From Streptomyces toyocaensis (GTDB taxonomy: Bacteria > Actinomycetota > Actinomycetes > Streptomycetales > Streptomycetaceae): DNA of 52,365 nucleotides. The notes beneath the pieces are model-generated. The model ran no database searches. It saw only the letters and a list, made by a program, of their open reading frames with translations, and was not told where the DNA came from. Positions 1 through 7,218 of this stretch are shown here, piece after piece (within the stretch, counting starts at the first letter, position 1; each line of letters begins with the position of its first letter). Location of the stretch: NCBI RefSeq assembly GCF_000725125.1, contig NZ_JFCB01000041.1, positions 1 through 52,365 on the forward strand, written 5' to 3'. The position numbers were made by a program, and so were the translations under genes.

Positions 1-186
1 GGTGGTTCACAGCGTCCTCGCTGTGTTTCTTCAAAGGAACCTCGACCATCCGGAGATCCGGACGGACGGGGTATCAACATATCTGGCGTTGACTTTTGGC
101 ACGCTGTTGAGTTCTCAAGGAACGGACGCTTCCTTCGTACTCACCCTCTCGGGCTTTCCTCCGGGCGCTTCCCTTCGGTGTTTCCG
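1..186 (-). other. rRNA operon leader (pre-16S), 16S gene lies off the left edge
   Basis: Read on the minus strand, this stretch matches what I know of the transcribed leader of Streptomyces rRNA operons. It contains the dyad TTGAGAACTCAA (complement of 107-118), followed by AACAGCGTGCC, which forms the boxA/antitermination and processing region upstream of 16S rRNA. The leader runs leftwards out of the window, so no mature rRNA is present here. Recognition rests on sequence memory, and the exact transcript start is not determined. Confidence 0.8.
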
Positions 187-192
187 ACTCTA
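187..192 (-). promoter_or_regulatory. candidate rrn promoter -10 (proximal)
   Basis: A TAGAGT hexamer on the minus strand sits just upstream of the rrn leader. The -35 at the right distance is poor (GGTCAG or GTCAGG at about 210-216). It could be one of the several tandem promoters typical of Streptomyces rrn operons. Confidence 0.45.
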
Positions 193-268
193 TCAGATCT
201 TTTTCTCGACCTGACCCCCAGTCAGCGGGGTTTGTCTTCCCGGCCCTTGGGCCGTTCCGACGTCTCAA

Positions 269-297
269 ACCTTAGCGGCTCTCTCCGTGTTTCCCAA
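269..297 (-). promoter_or_regulatory. candidate rrn promoter (middle)
   Basis: On the minus strand TTGGGA (297-292) and TAAGGT (274-269) are separated by exactly 17 bp, a good match to the principal sigma factor (HrdB) consensus. It lies between the distal promoter and the leader, as expected for tandem rrn promoters. Confidence 0.55.
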
Positions 298-430
298 ATC
301 GGGAGTGCGAATTCGAATTCGGGCATGCCGAAATTGATCCCGCTGGGAGGTCGTGCTGAGGTTTTGAGTGCCGCAGTCGCGGCGGAAGGTGCTGCCGCAG
401 AACCGTTATGGCCCCGTGGCAACCCGAAGA

Positions 431-459
431 ACTCTACGGACCGGCAGGACGGCTGTCAA
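431..459 (-). promoter_or_regulatory. rrn promoter (distal), near-consensus
   Basis: On the minus strand TTGACA (459-454), a 17 bp spacer and TAGAGT (436-431) form the best principal-sigma promoter I noticed in the window. It lies just beyond the 3' end of the MarR gene and points towards the rrn leader. The gene-free stretch 1-479 is accounted for by these promoters and the leader. Confidence 0.75.
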
Positions 460-479
460 CCACCCCCGGCCAGGATCTT

Positions 480-1028
480 TCAGTCGAGGTCGGTGAGGCG
501 TCCGCCGGCGTCCGGCTGGGCGTCCTCCACCCGCCGCAGCAGGCGAGTCAGGACCTCTCCCAGCGTGGCCCGCTCGTCCGGGTCGAGGTCCTGGAGAAGG
601 TCACCCTCGAAGACGGTGGCCATCCGCATGGCCTCCTGCCACTTCTCCCGGCCGGCCGGGGTGAGCTCCACGATCACGCGCACCCGGTTGGTCTCGTCCC
701 GGTCCCGGGTGACGAGGCCCTCCGCGACCATGCGGTCGATCCGGTGCGTCATGGCGGCCGGCGTCAGACCCAGGCGCTTGGCGAGGTCACTCGGACCCAT
801 GCGGTACGGGGCACCTGAGAGGACGAGGGCCTTGAGGACCTCCCAGTCGGCGCTGGTGATGCCCAGCTCGGCGGTCTGACGGCCGTAGGCGACGTTCATG
901 CGTCGGTTCAGCCGGGCCAGCGCGTTGACGATCTTCTCGACCTGGGGGTCGAGGTCCTGGAACTCGCGCTGGTACGCGGCGATCTGCTCTTCGAGTGTCG
1001 GCTCGCCGAGGCCGGAGGTGTCGCCCAT
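480..1028 (-). CDS. MarR-family transcriptional regulator
   Basis: The 182-residue protein is a winged-helix regulator of the MarR family. The recognition-helix region (LGLTPAAMTHRIDRMVAEGL, about residues 88-107) is followed by the wing signature with RDRDETNRVRV and LTPAGR, which is diagnostic of the family. A charged N-terminal helix (residues 10-35) probably helps dimerisation. It is divergent from an MFS exporter 110 bp away, the classic arrangement in which a MarR protein senses a toxic compound and controls the pump. From memory this is the SCO4122-type regulator, whose neighbour SCO4121 is reported as a multidrug exporter. No strong Shine-Dalgarno precedes the ATG, so the transcript may be leaderless or start close by. 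Confidence 0.93.
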   Translation of the reverse strand: MGDTSGLGEPTLEEQIAAYQREFQDLDPQVEKIVNALARLNRRMNVAYGRQTAELGITSADWEVLKALVLSGAPYRMGPSDLAKRLGLTPAAMTHRIDRMVAEGLVTRDRDETNRVRVIVELTPAGREKWQEAMRMATVFEGDLLQDLDPDERATLGEVLTRLLRRVEDAQPDAGGRLTDLD

Positions 1029-1058
1029 GCCCGCAGTATGGCACGTTCGGCCTTTGCC

Positions 1059-1108
1059 TTGAAGTCCTTCTCTGTGTACTCTTTAGCCTCGAACTTTAGC
1101 TTCTAAGT
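1059..1108. promoter_or_regulatory. divergent promoter/operator between marR and the MFS gene
   Basis: Rightward: TTGAAG (1059-1064), 17 bp, TTTAGC (1082-1087). Leftward: TTAGAC about 16 bp from TAAAGT (complement of 1093-1098). The heptamer CTTTAGC occurs twice (1081-1087 and 1094-1100), each copy overlapping one of the two -10 boxes. The second copy continues into an imperfect dyad, ACTT to AAGT (1093-1108). A regulator bound here would block both genes. Operator function is inferred. Confidence 0.45.
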
Positions 1109-1138
1109 GTTCAGGTCTAACTAGTGAGAGAGGTGAAC

Positions 1139-2425
1139 GTGACCAGGGCGATGGGCGCAGCGATGCGCCGGATCCACGTGGGCAACGCACTCAGCGCTTT
1201 CGGGCTGGGCTTCACGGTCCCGTACCTGTATGTCTACGTGGCGCAGGTACGAGGACTGGGGGCCATGACGGCGGGGCTCGTGCTCGCCGTCTTCGCCGTG
1301 GCCGCGCTGATCGTGCTGCCGTTCGCCGGGCGTGCCATCGTCCGGCGGGGTCCGCTGCCGGTGCTGCTCGTCGCCCTTGTCACGGCCGCGGCCGGCGCGC
1401 TGAGCCTGGGCCTGTCGAGCGGTGCGGCGACGGTGCTGCTGTCGGCGTCGGCGCTCGGTGCCGGGCAGGCCGTCATGCAGCCGGCGCTCGCGACGATGAT
1501 CGTCGACTGCTCCACCATGGAGACCCGGTCACGGGCGTTCGCCACGCAGTTCTTCCTGCAGAACCTCGGGCTCGGCGTCGGCGGTCTCATCGGCGGTCAT
1601 CTCGTGGATCCGACGCGAGCCGGCTCGTTCACCCTTCTCTTCTCCCTCGAAGCGGCGATGTTCCTGCTTCTGGTGCTGGTGATGGCGTCGGTGCGGATGC
1701 CGCACTCGCCGCGCCTCACGGACGCTCCCCAGCAGTCGGCCAGGGCGGGTTGGAAGGAACTGCTGGGCAACCGGGCCATGATGCAGCTCTGTGTGCTGGG
1801 CTTCGTGCTGTTCTTCGCCTGCTACGGACAGTTCGAGTCGGGGCTGAGCGCGTACGGCGTCGAGGCCGCCGGGATCTCCACCTCCGCGCTGGGCACCGCG
1901 CTGGCCGCGAACACACTGGTGATCGTGGTGGCGCAGTTCGCGGTGCTGCGGTTCGTGGAGCGGCGCAAGCGGTCGCGCGTGATCGCGTCGGTGGGGCTGA
2001 TCTGGGCCGTGGCGTGGGCCGTGGCCGGGTACGCGGGACTCGGGAACGGGAGCCAGACGATGGCGACCGCCGCCTTCATCTCGACGTACGCGCTGTTCGG
2101 GCTCGGGGAGGCGATGCTGTCGCCGACACTCGCGCCGCTGGTCGCCGATCTCGCGCCGACCGGGATGGCCGGTCAGTACAACTCGGCGTTCGCCCTGGTG
2201 AAGCAGCTCGCACTGGCCGTCGGCCCGGCGGTGGGCGGCCCGCTGGGTGCCTCGCTGCACGCGCCGTACATCGTGGTCTTCCTGCTGTTCTCGCTCGGCA
2301 TCACCGTTCTGGCGATGCGGCTGGGCAGGCAGCTCACGGAGGTGCAGAACCATCCGTCGGCGGTGCGCAGCCGTGTGGTGGCGCAGGGCGGCGCGGCGGC
2401 GGGACAGGCTCCGGCGCACGCCTGA
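1139..2425 (+). CDS. MFS drug exporter (12 membrane segments)
   Basis: This is a major facilitator superfamily permease of about 428 residues with twelve hydrophobic helices. It has the loop 2-3 signature region in degenerate form (GRAIVRRGPLPV) and a loop 8-9 equivalent (ERRKRSR). I place the start at the GTG at 1139 because a strong GAGAGAGG ribosome site (1126-1133) sits five bases upstream. An in-frame GTG at 1124 would put that site inside the gene. The short Ala/Gly-rich C-terminal tail is probably cytoplasmic. It is paired with a divergent MarR gene, so the likely job is proton-driven efflux of hydrophobic toxic compounds. I recall the S. coelicolor counterpart as a multidrug resistance pump, but the substrate cannot be read from sequence. 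Confidence 0.9.
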   Translation: MTRAMGAAMRRIHVGNALSAFGLGFTVPYLYVYVAQVRGLGAMTAGLVLAVFAVAALIVLPFAGRAIVRRGPLPVLLVALVTAAAGALSLGLSSGAATVLLSASALGAGQAVMQPALATMIVDCSTMETRSRAFATQFFLQNLGLGVGGLIGGHLVDPTRAGSFTLLFSLEAAMFLLLVLVMASVRMPHSPRLTDAPQQSARAGWKELLGNRAMMQLCVLGFVLFFACYGQFESGLSAYGVEAAGISTSALGTALAANTLVIVVAQFAVLRFVERRKRSRVIASVGLIWAVAWAVAGYAGLGNGSQTMATAAFISTYALFGLGEAMLSPTLAPLVADLAPTGMAGQYNSAFALVKQLALAVGPAVGGPLGASLHAPYIVVFLLFSLGITVLAMRLGRQLTEVQNHPSAVRSRVVAQGGAAAGQAPAHA

Positions 2426-2438
2426 GCCGGGCGCGTCC

Positions 2439-4097
2439 CTAAGGGGTCGTCGTCCTCGCCGGCCTCGGCAGGAGGAATTCGCACCAGACCGCCTTGCCGC
2501 CGCCCGGGGTGCGCCGGCTGCCCCAGGTGGAGGCGATCGTCGCGACGATGGCGATGCCCCGGCCGGACTCGTCGCCGGGTTCCGCGCGGCGGCGTCTCGG
2601 CAGGTGGTCGTCGCCGTCGGTGACCTCGATGATCAGGCGGCGGTCGGTGCGGCGCAGGCGCAGCCGCATGGGAGGTGTGCCGTGCTGGAGGGAGTTGGCG
2701 ACCAGTTCACTGGTCGCCAGGACACCCAGGTCGTGCAGTTCGGCGGGGAACCGCCAGCTGGTCAGGACGCCTGACGCGAAGGCACGCGCGCGTGGCGCCG
2801 CCTCGACACCGCCGAGCAGGTCCAGCGCGGCGTTACGGAAGAGCTCGCTCTCCGCTCCCTTGCGGGCCGGGTGCTGGAGGACCAGGACGGCGACGTCGTC
2901 GTCGTGGTCCGGGGTCACGCCGGCCGAGCGGACCAGGCGGTCGCAGACGACCTGGGGGCTGCCGGTCGCTCCGGCCAGGGCGCGCTCCAGGGCGGCGATG
3001 CCCTCGTCCAGGTCCTCGTCGCGCCGCTCGACCAGGCCGTCCGTGTAGAGGACGGCGGTGGAGCCGGGGCCGAGGGGAACGGAGCCGGAGGAGTGCATCC
3101 AGCCGCCGGTGCCGAGCGGGGGGCCGGTCGGTTCGTCGGCGCGCTGGACGGTGCCGTGCTCGTCGCGGACGAGGATGGGCAGATGGCCGGCGGAGGCGTA
3201 CACCAGGCGGCCCTCGTTGGGGTCGTGGATGGCGTACGCGCAGGTGGCGATCTGGTTGGCGTCGATCTCCATGGCGAGGCCGTCGAGCAGTTGCAGGACC
3301 TCGTGCGGCGGGAGGTCCAGCCGCGCGTAGGCCCGTACGGCCGTGCGGAGCTGTCCCATGACCGCCGCCGCCCGCACCCCTCGTCCCATGACGTCGCCGA
3401 TGACGAGGGCGGTACGTCCGCCGCCGAGGGTGATCACGTCGTACCAGTCGCCGCCGACGGCGGCCTCGGTGCCGCCGGGGTGGTAGGTGGCGGCGACGCG
3501 CAGGTCGTCGGGCTCCTCGAGTTCCTGCGGGAGCAGGGAGCGCTGCAGGGTGACGGCGGTCTCGCGCTGCCGGCGCTCGCTGGCGCGCAGGCGTTCGGCG
3601 GCCTCGGCGTGGTCGGTGACGTCGGTGGCGAAGATCAGCACTCCGCGGCCGGCGCCCTCGGCGACCGGGGTGCAGGTGAAGGTGTACGAGCGGCCGTCGG
3701 GGGCCTTGCGGGACTTCACCGTGCGGGGCTTGCCGCTGCGCAGGACCTGGTCGAGGAGGGGCAGCAGGCCGAGTTCGTCCAGTTCGGGCAGGGCGCCGCG
3801 CGCGGGGGCGCCGACGGGCCGGATGCCGAAGGCCGACGTGTAGGCGTCGTTGACGTAGGCGACTCGGTGGTCGGGACCGTGGACGAGGGCGACGAGGGAA
3901 GGGACGCGGTCCAGGACGTCGCGCACTCCGAGCTCGTCGACGGCGGGCACGGGCCGCACGTCGCCGGTGGGTCGTCCGGTGCGGGCCGCGGGCACGGAGC
4001 CCTCTCCCCGCCGGTCCGGGGAGACCGTCTGCTCGGTCCGCGCTGCGGCGCGGCGCTGCGTTCCGGGGAGCCGGGCGCTCCAGCGCGTGAAGTTCAC
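2439..4097 (-). CDS. PAS / PP2C (SpoIIE-type) phosphatase / HATPase signalling protein
   Basis: The 552-residue protein has three modules. A PAS sensor lies at about 58-165. A PPM/SpoIIE serine phosphatase domain follows at about 185-408, with metal-binding aspartates in GGDWYD (215-220), GDVMGRG (234-240), YTDG (351-354) and the DHDDDVAV run (398-405). An anti-sigma-type HATPase_c domain spans about 430-545, with ELVANSLQHG (464-473) and GRGIAIV (512-518). Such proteins tune partner-switching cascades, combining RsbU-like phosphatase and RsbW-like kinase activity, and Streptomyces has dozens of them. The open frame extends upstream to 4343 but would overlap the NADH dehydrogenase gene. I prefer the GTG at 4097, preceded by AAGGA (about 4105-4101). 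Partner proteins are not encoded nearby. Confidence 0.88.
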   Translation of the reverse strand: MNFTRWSARLPGTQRRAAARTEQTVSPDRRGEGSVPAARTGRPTGDVRPVPAVDELGVRDVLDRVPSLVALVHGPDHRVAYVNDAYTSAFGIRPVGAPARGALPELDELGLLPLLDQVLRSGKPRTVKSRKAPDGRSYTFTCTPVAEGAGRGVLIFATDVTDHAEAAERLRASERRQRETAVTLQRSLLPQELEEPDDLRVAATYHPGGTEAAVGGDWYDVITLGGGRTALVIGDVMGRGVRAAAVMGQLRTAVRAYARLDLPPHEVLQLLDGLAMEIDANQIATCAYAIHDPNEGRLVYASAGHLPILVRDEHGTVQRADEPTGPPLGTGGWMHSSGSVPLGPGSTAVLYTDGLVERRDEDLDEGIAALERALAGATGSPQVVCDRLVRSAGVTPDHDDDVAVLVLQHPARKGAESELFRNAALDLLGGVEAAPRARAFASGVLTSWRFPAELHDLGVLATSELVANSLQHGTPPMRLRLRRTDRRLIIEVTDGDDHLPRRRRAEPGDESGRGIAIVATIASTWGSRRTPGGGKAVWCEFLLPRPARTTTP

Positions 4098-4269
4098 GAA
4101 TCCTTGCCTCGTGTAGTTGTCGGCGGCCGGAAACCGGGACCGGCCGGGGCCCCGGGGGCCGCACCGGGGTGGGCGGGGGGCCGCCCCGGTGGTGGACCAG
4201 TCTGGCAGGGTGCCGACCGGGCCGACATCCCTCAGACGCCGGGCCTGCCGCTGGAGTTCCTGGGTCCGG

Positions 4270-5682
4270 TCAGGACGACCCCTTCGGGTCGTGCGGCGGG
4301 TCCTGAGAAGGCCGTCCACCGGCCGCCAGTTCGAACTCCGCACGGGGGTGCTCGAGGGACCCCAGGGAGACGACCTCCCGTTTGAAGAGCCCCGCGAGCG
4401 TCCATTCCGCGGCCACCCGTGCCTTCCGGTTGAAGGTCGGGATCCGGCTGAGGTGGTAGGTGCGGTGCATGAACCAGGCCAGGTAGCCCTTGAGCCGGCG
4501 CCCGTACACCTGCGCGACCCCCTTGTGCAGGCCCAGGGAGGCGACGGAACCGGCGTACTTGTAGGCGTACGTCTCCAGGGGTTCCCCCCGCAGGGAGTGC
4601 AGGACGTTGTCCCCGAGCACGCGCGCCTGACGGAGTGCGTGCTGCGCGTTGGGGGCGCACTCCCGGCCCGGTTCCCGCGCGGTGACGTCGGGCACGGCGG
4701 CGGCGTCCCCGGCGGCCCACGCGTGCGCGGCCCCGTCGACGGCCAGCTCGGCGGTGCACTTCAGCCGCCCTCGGCCGTCTCTCGGCAGGTCGGTGGCGGC
4801 GAGGACGGGATGCGGCTTGACGCCGGCGGTCCACACGACCGTGCGGGTGGGGAAGCGCGACCCGTCACTGAGCACGGCCACCCGGTCGGCGCAGGACTCC
4901 AGCCGGGTCTCCAGACGGACGTCGATGTTGCGCCGGCGCAGTTCGGTGACGGTGTACCGCCCCATCTTCTCCCCGACCTCGGGGAGGATCCGCCCGGAGG
5001 CCTCGACGAGGATCCACTTCATGTCCTCCGGCCGGAGGTTGTGGTAGTACCGCGTGGCGTAACGGGCCATGTCCTCCAGCTCGCCGAGCGCCTCGACCCC
5101 CGCGTAGCCGCCCCCGACGAAGACGAACGTGAGGGCGGCGTCCCGAAGGGCGGGGTCACGGGTGGAGGAGGCGATGTCCATCTGCTCCAGCACGTGGTTG
5201 CGCAGGCCGATGGCCTCCTCGACGGTCTTGAAGCCGATGGCGTGTTCGGCGAGCCCCGGGATCGGCAGGGTGCGCGACACGGAGCCGGGGGCGAGCACCA
5301 GCTCGTCGTAGGCGATCTGCCGCCCTCCCGTGCCCTCCTCGTCGGTCGCGGGGGTGCTGATGGTCGCGGTGCGCTTCGCGTGATCGATCGCGGTGGCCTC
5401 GCCGATGATGAGGCGGCACCGGTCGAGAACACGACGCAGCGGTACGACGACATGGCGCGGGGAAATGGCCCCGGCGGCCGCTTCGGGCAGAAAGGGCTGG
5501 TACGTCATGTACGGGTCCGGGGAGACGACCGTGATCTCGGCCTCGCCCTGCCCGAGTTCCCGTTTCAGCTTCCGCTGGAGACGCAGGGCCGTGTACATCC
5601 CGACGTAGCCGCCGCCGACAACGAGAATGCGCGCACGTTCCTTCACCATCCCATGACGCACCCGTCGCTTGCGTTTGTCCAC
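4270..5682 (-). CDS. ndh: type II NADH dehydrogenase (NDH-2)
   Basis: A 470-residue flavoprotein that transfers electrons from NADH to menaquinone without pumping protons, at the inner face of the membrane. The FAD-binding dinucleotide fold begins at about residue 19 (VVGGGYVGMYTA) and the NADH-binding fold is FVFVGGGYAGVEALGE in mid-sequence. AAGDAAAVPD matches the second FAD contact. Length fits the family. The C-terminal part (YLAWFMHRTYHLSRIPTFNRK) is amphipathic and probably docks on the membrane. The start is uncertain: GTG at 5682 gives this length, but ATG at 5649 or GTG at 5646 would remove a basic 11- or 12-residue leader. The 5682 start codon lies inside a perfect DnaA box (see findings). 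Confidence 0.92.
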   Translation of the reverse strand: MDKRKRRVRHGMVKERARILVVGGGYVGMYTALRLQRKLKRELGQGEAEITVVSPDPYMTYQPFLPEAAAGAISPRHVVVPLRRVLDRCRLIIGEATAIDHAKRTATISTPATDEEGTGGRQIAYDELVLAPGSVSRTLPIPGLAEHAIGFKTVEEAIGLRNHVLEQMDIASSTRDPALRDAALTFVFVGGGYAGVEALGELEDMARYATRYYHNLRPEDMKWILVEASGRILPEVGEKMGRYTVTELRRRNIDVRLETRLESCADRVAVLSDGSRFPTRTVVWTAGVKPHPVLAATDLPRDGRGRLKCTAELAVDGAAHAWAAGDAAAVPDVTAREPGRECAPNAQHALRQARVLGDNVLHSLRGEPLETYAYKYAGSVASLGLHKGVAQVYGRRLKGYLAWFMHRTYHLSRIPTFNRKARVAAEWTLAGLFKREVVSLGSLEHPRAEFELAAGGRPSQDPPHDPKGSS

Positions 5683-5683
5683 A
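5675..5683 (+). promoter_or_regulatory. DnaA box overlapping the ndh start codon
   Basis: TTGTCCACA, the preferred Streptomyces DnaA box, is perfect here and covers the proposed GTG start of the NADH dehydrogenase. A single box can arise by chance, so function is unproven. Confidence 0.35.
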
Positions 5684-6023
5684 GCCTCGACGAATTGTGT
5701 GACCGGACGACGCCGTCACCCGGGGTTGGCCGATTCTTCGGCCCTCACGTCATAGACGCAGGTCAGCACGTACGCAACCGCATGCACCCGTGGGTAGATT
5801 CAGGACGTATGCGACTCGTGCTCCGATCGAGGGGCGCTCCGTGCGGAACCTGCCCCTTCTGAATTGACCCCCTCTCAACTATGTTCGTGTCGACGGGGTG
5901 CAGGAAACGTGCTCTTCGGGTCCGTGACGGGCGGAGCCGACCAGCAGCGCCGGTTCCACGCCCCGGACATCGAATGACGGGGAGAAGTCTCCGGGGGGAG
6001 ACGTCATTACCGGGGGAATACAC

Positions 6024-6773
6024 ATGCATGTTCAGGACTCTCATTGGTCTTCCGCCGTCGCGACGGGCAGCGCGCTGAGCGCGTCCAAGGGCGGCTCGCG
6101 CGCGGACGGCACGCGCACGACACCGCTGCGCGTGGACGCCCAGCGGAATCTGGAGCACGTGCTGCGTGCCGCGCGCGAGGTCTTCGGCGAGCTGGGTTAC
6201 GGCGCTCCGATGGAGGACGTGGCACGCCGGGCACGGGTCGGTGTGGGCACGGTGTACCGGCGCTTCCCGAGCAAGGACGTCCTGGTGCGGCGGATCGCCG
6301 AGGAGGAGACCTCCCGGCTGACCGAACAGGCACGGACGGCGCTCGGCCAGGAGGACGAGCCGTGGTCGGCGCTGGCCCGCTTCCTGCGCACATCGGTCGC
6401 CTCGGGCGCGGGGCGGCTGCTGCCGCCGCAGGTGCTGCGGGTGGGCGTGGCGGAGGAGCGGGGGCTGACGGACCAGGCACGGCTGCCGCAGCAGCGGACG
6501 CAGGCGGCGGGTGAGCTGCGGCTGGTGCCGGAACGGCCGGCGGGCGGCGCGGCGGAGCAGGACGCGGGGGCGGCGCAGCTGCTCGACGTCGTGGGGCAGT
6601 TGGTGGACCGGGCCCGGGCGGCGGGGGAGCTCCGGCCGGACGTGTCGGTGTCGGACGTGCTGCTGGTGATAGCCACGGCGGCGCCGTCCCTGCCGGATGC
6701 GGCGCAGCAGGCGGCGGCATCGGCGCGGTTGCTGGACATCCTGCTGGACGGGTTGCGGTCGCGCCCGGCGTGA
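6024..6773 (+). CDS. atrA: TetR-family regulator, AtrA orthologue
   Basis: The 249-residue protein has a TetR DNA-binding domain at about residues 40-95, with the typical pattern ILxAAxxVFxELGY, ARRARVGVGTVYRRFPSKDVLVRRI. A C-terminal ligand-binding and dimerisation region of low similarity follows. The start ATG has a GGGGGAA ribosome site seven bases upstream. Gene neighbourhood and the N-terminal sequence match what I remember as AtrA (SCO4118), which activates the actinorhodin pathway-specific activator gene actII-ORF4 and is linked to N-acetylglucosamine and antibiotic control. The 340 bp upstream of it hold no gene. A TTGACC (about 5865) without a matching -10 is the only promoter-like element I noticed. 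Identity as AtrA is inference from context. Confidence 0.85.
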   Translation: MHVQDSHWSSAVATGSALSASKGGSRADGTRTTPLRVDAQRNLEHVLRAAREVFGELGYGAPMEDVARRARVGVGTVYRRFPSKDVLVRRIAEEETSRLTEQARTALGQEDEPWSALARFLRTSVASGAGRLLPPQVLRVGVAEERGLTDQARLPQQRTQAAGELRLVPERPAGGAAEQDAGAAQLLDVVGQLVDRARAAGELRPDVSVSDVLLVIATAAPSLPDAAQQAAASARLLDILLDGLRSRPA

Positions 6774-7218
6774 CGCACGGGCGCGCATGACGCGCCGGCG
6801 CCGGCCTGAGCAGACCGCCCGCCTGAGCAAACCGGGAGTGCCCGCGCAGCCCGGCGCTCACGAGGCGCCCGGCGCCGGCGCCGGCCTGGAGTGTCCGCGC
6901 AGCCCGGCGCTCACGGGGTGCCGTCGCGCCCACCCGTGCCGCCCCAGCGGCACGACTGCCCGCGGAAACGACGGAAGCGGTGCGGCGGCACGCGGTGTAC
7001 GCCGCCTACGGCGCGGAGGGGGCGAGGCGGGGGTGTGCGCCCGCAGCGGCTGGTGCGAACGAGCACCCCGCACCCCCACCGGCCGACCCGGTCGCGCCGG
7101 TCCGAGGACGGACACCCCCGACCCGACCCGACCCACCCACCACCTGAAAGCGCTACGCGCACCCCCACCGCACAGACCGCCGCGCCGCAGGCATGGAACG
7201 CCCGCCCCCACCTCGGAG
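6774..7218. repeat. gene-free stretch with short GC-rich repeats
   Basis: No credible gene lies between atrA and the cyclase-like gene. A 21 bp direct repeat (CCGCGCAGCCCGGCGCTCAC plus G) occurs at 6842-6862 and 6895-6915, and GCGCCGGCGCCGGCCTG occurs twice (about 6790 and about 6870). The GCGCCGGCGCC parts are self-complementary and may help terminate the two convergent genes. Past 7000 the sequence is C-rich and otherwise featureless. Confidence 0.5.

Noticed and set aside
1..186. Possible 16S rRNA gene
   Set aside because: Only the leader is present. The mature 16S sequence would start beyond the left edge.
4098..4343. N-terminal extension of the PAS/PP2C protein
   Set aside because: It overlaps the NADH dehydrogenase gene and lacks conserved sequence. 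The GTG at 4097 has a ribosome site.
6774..7218. Small genes in the C-rich gap after atrA
   Set aside because: Frames there have no ribosome site, start late or run into the neighbouring gene, and encode low-complexity Arg/Pro.
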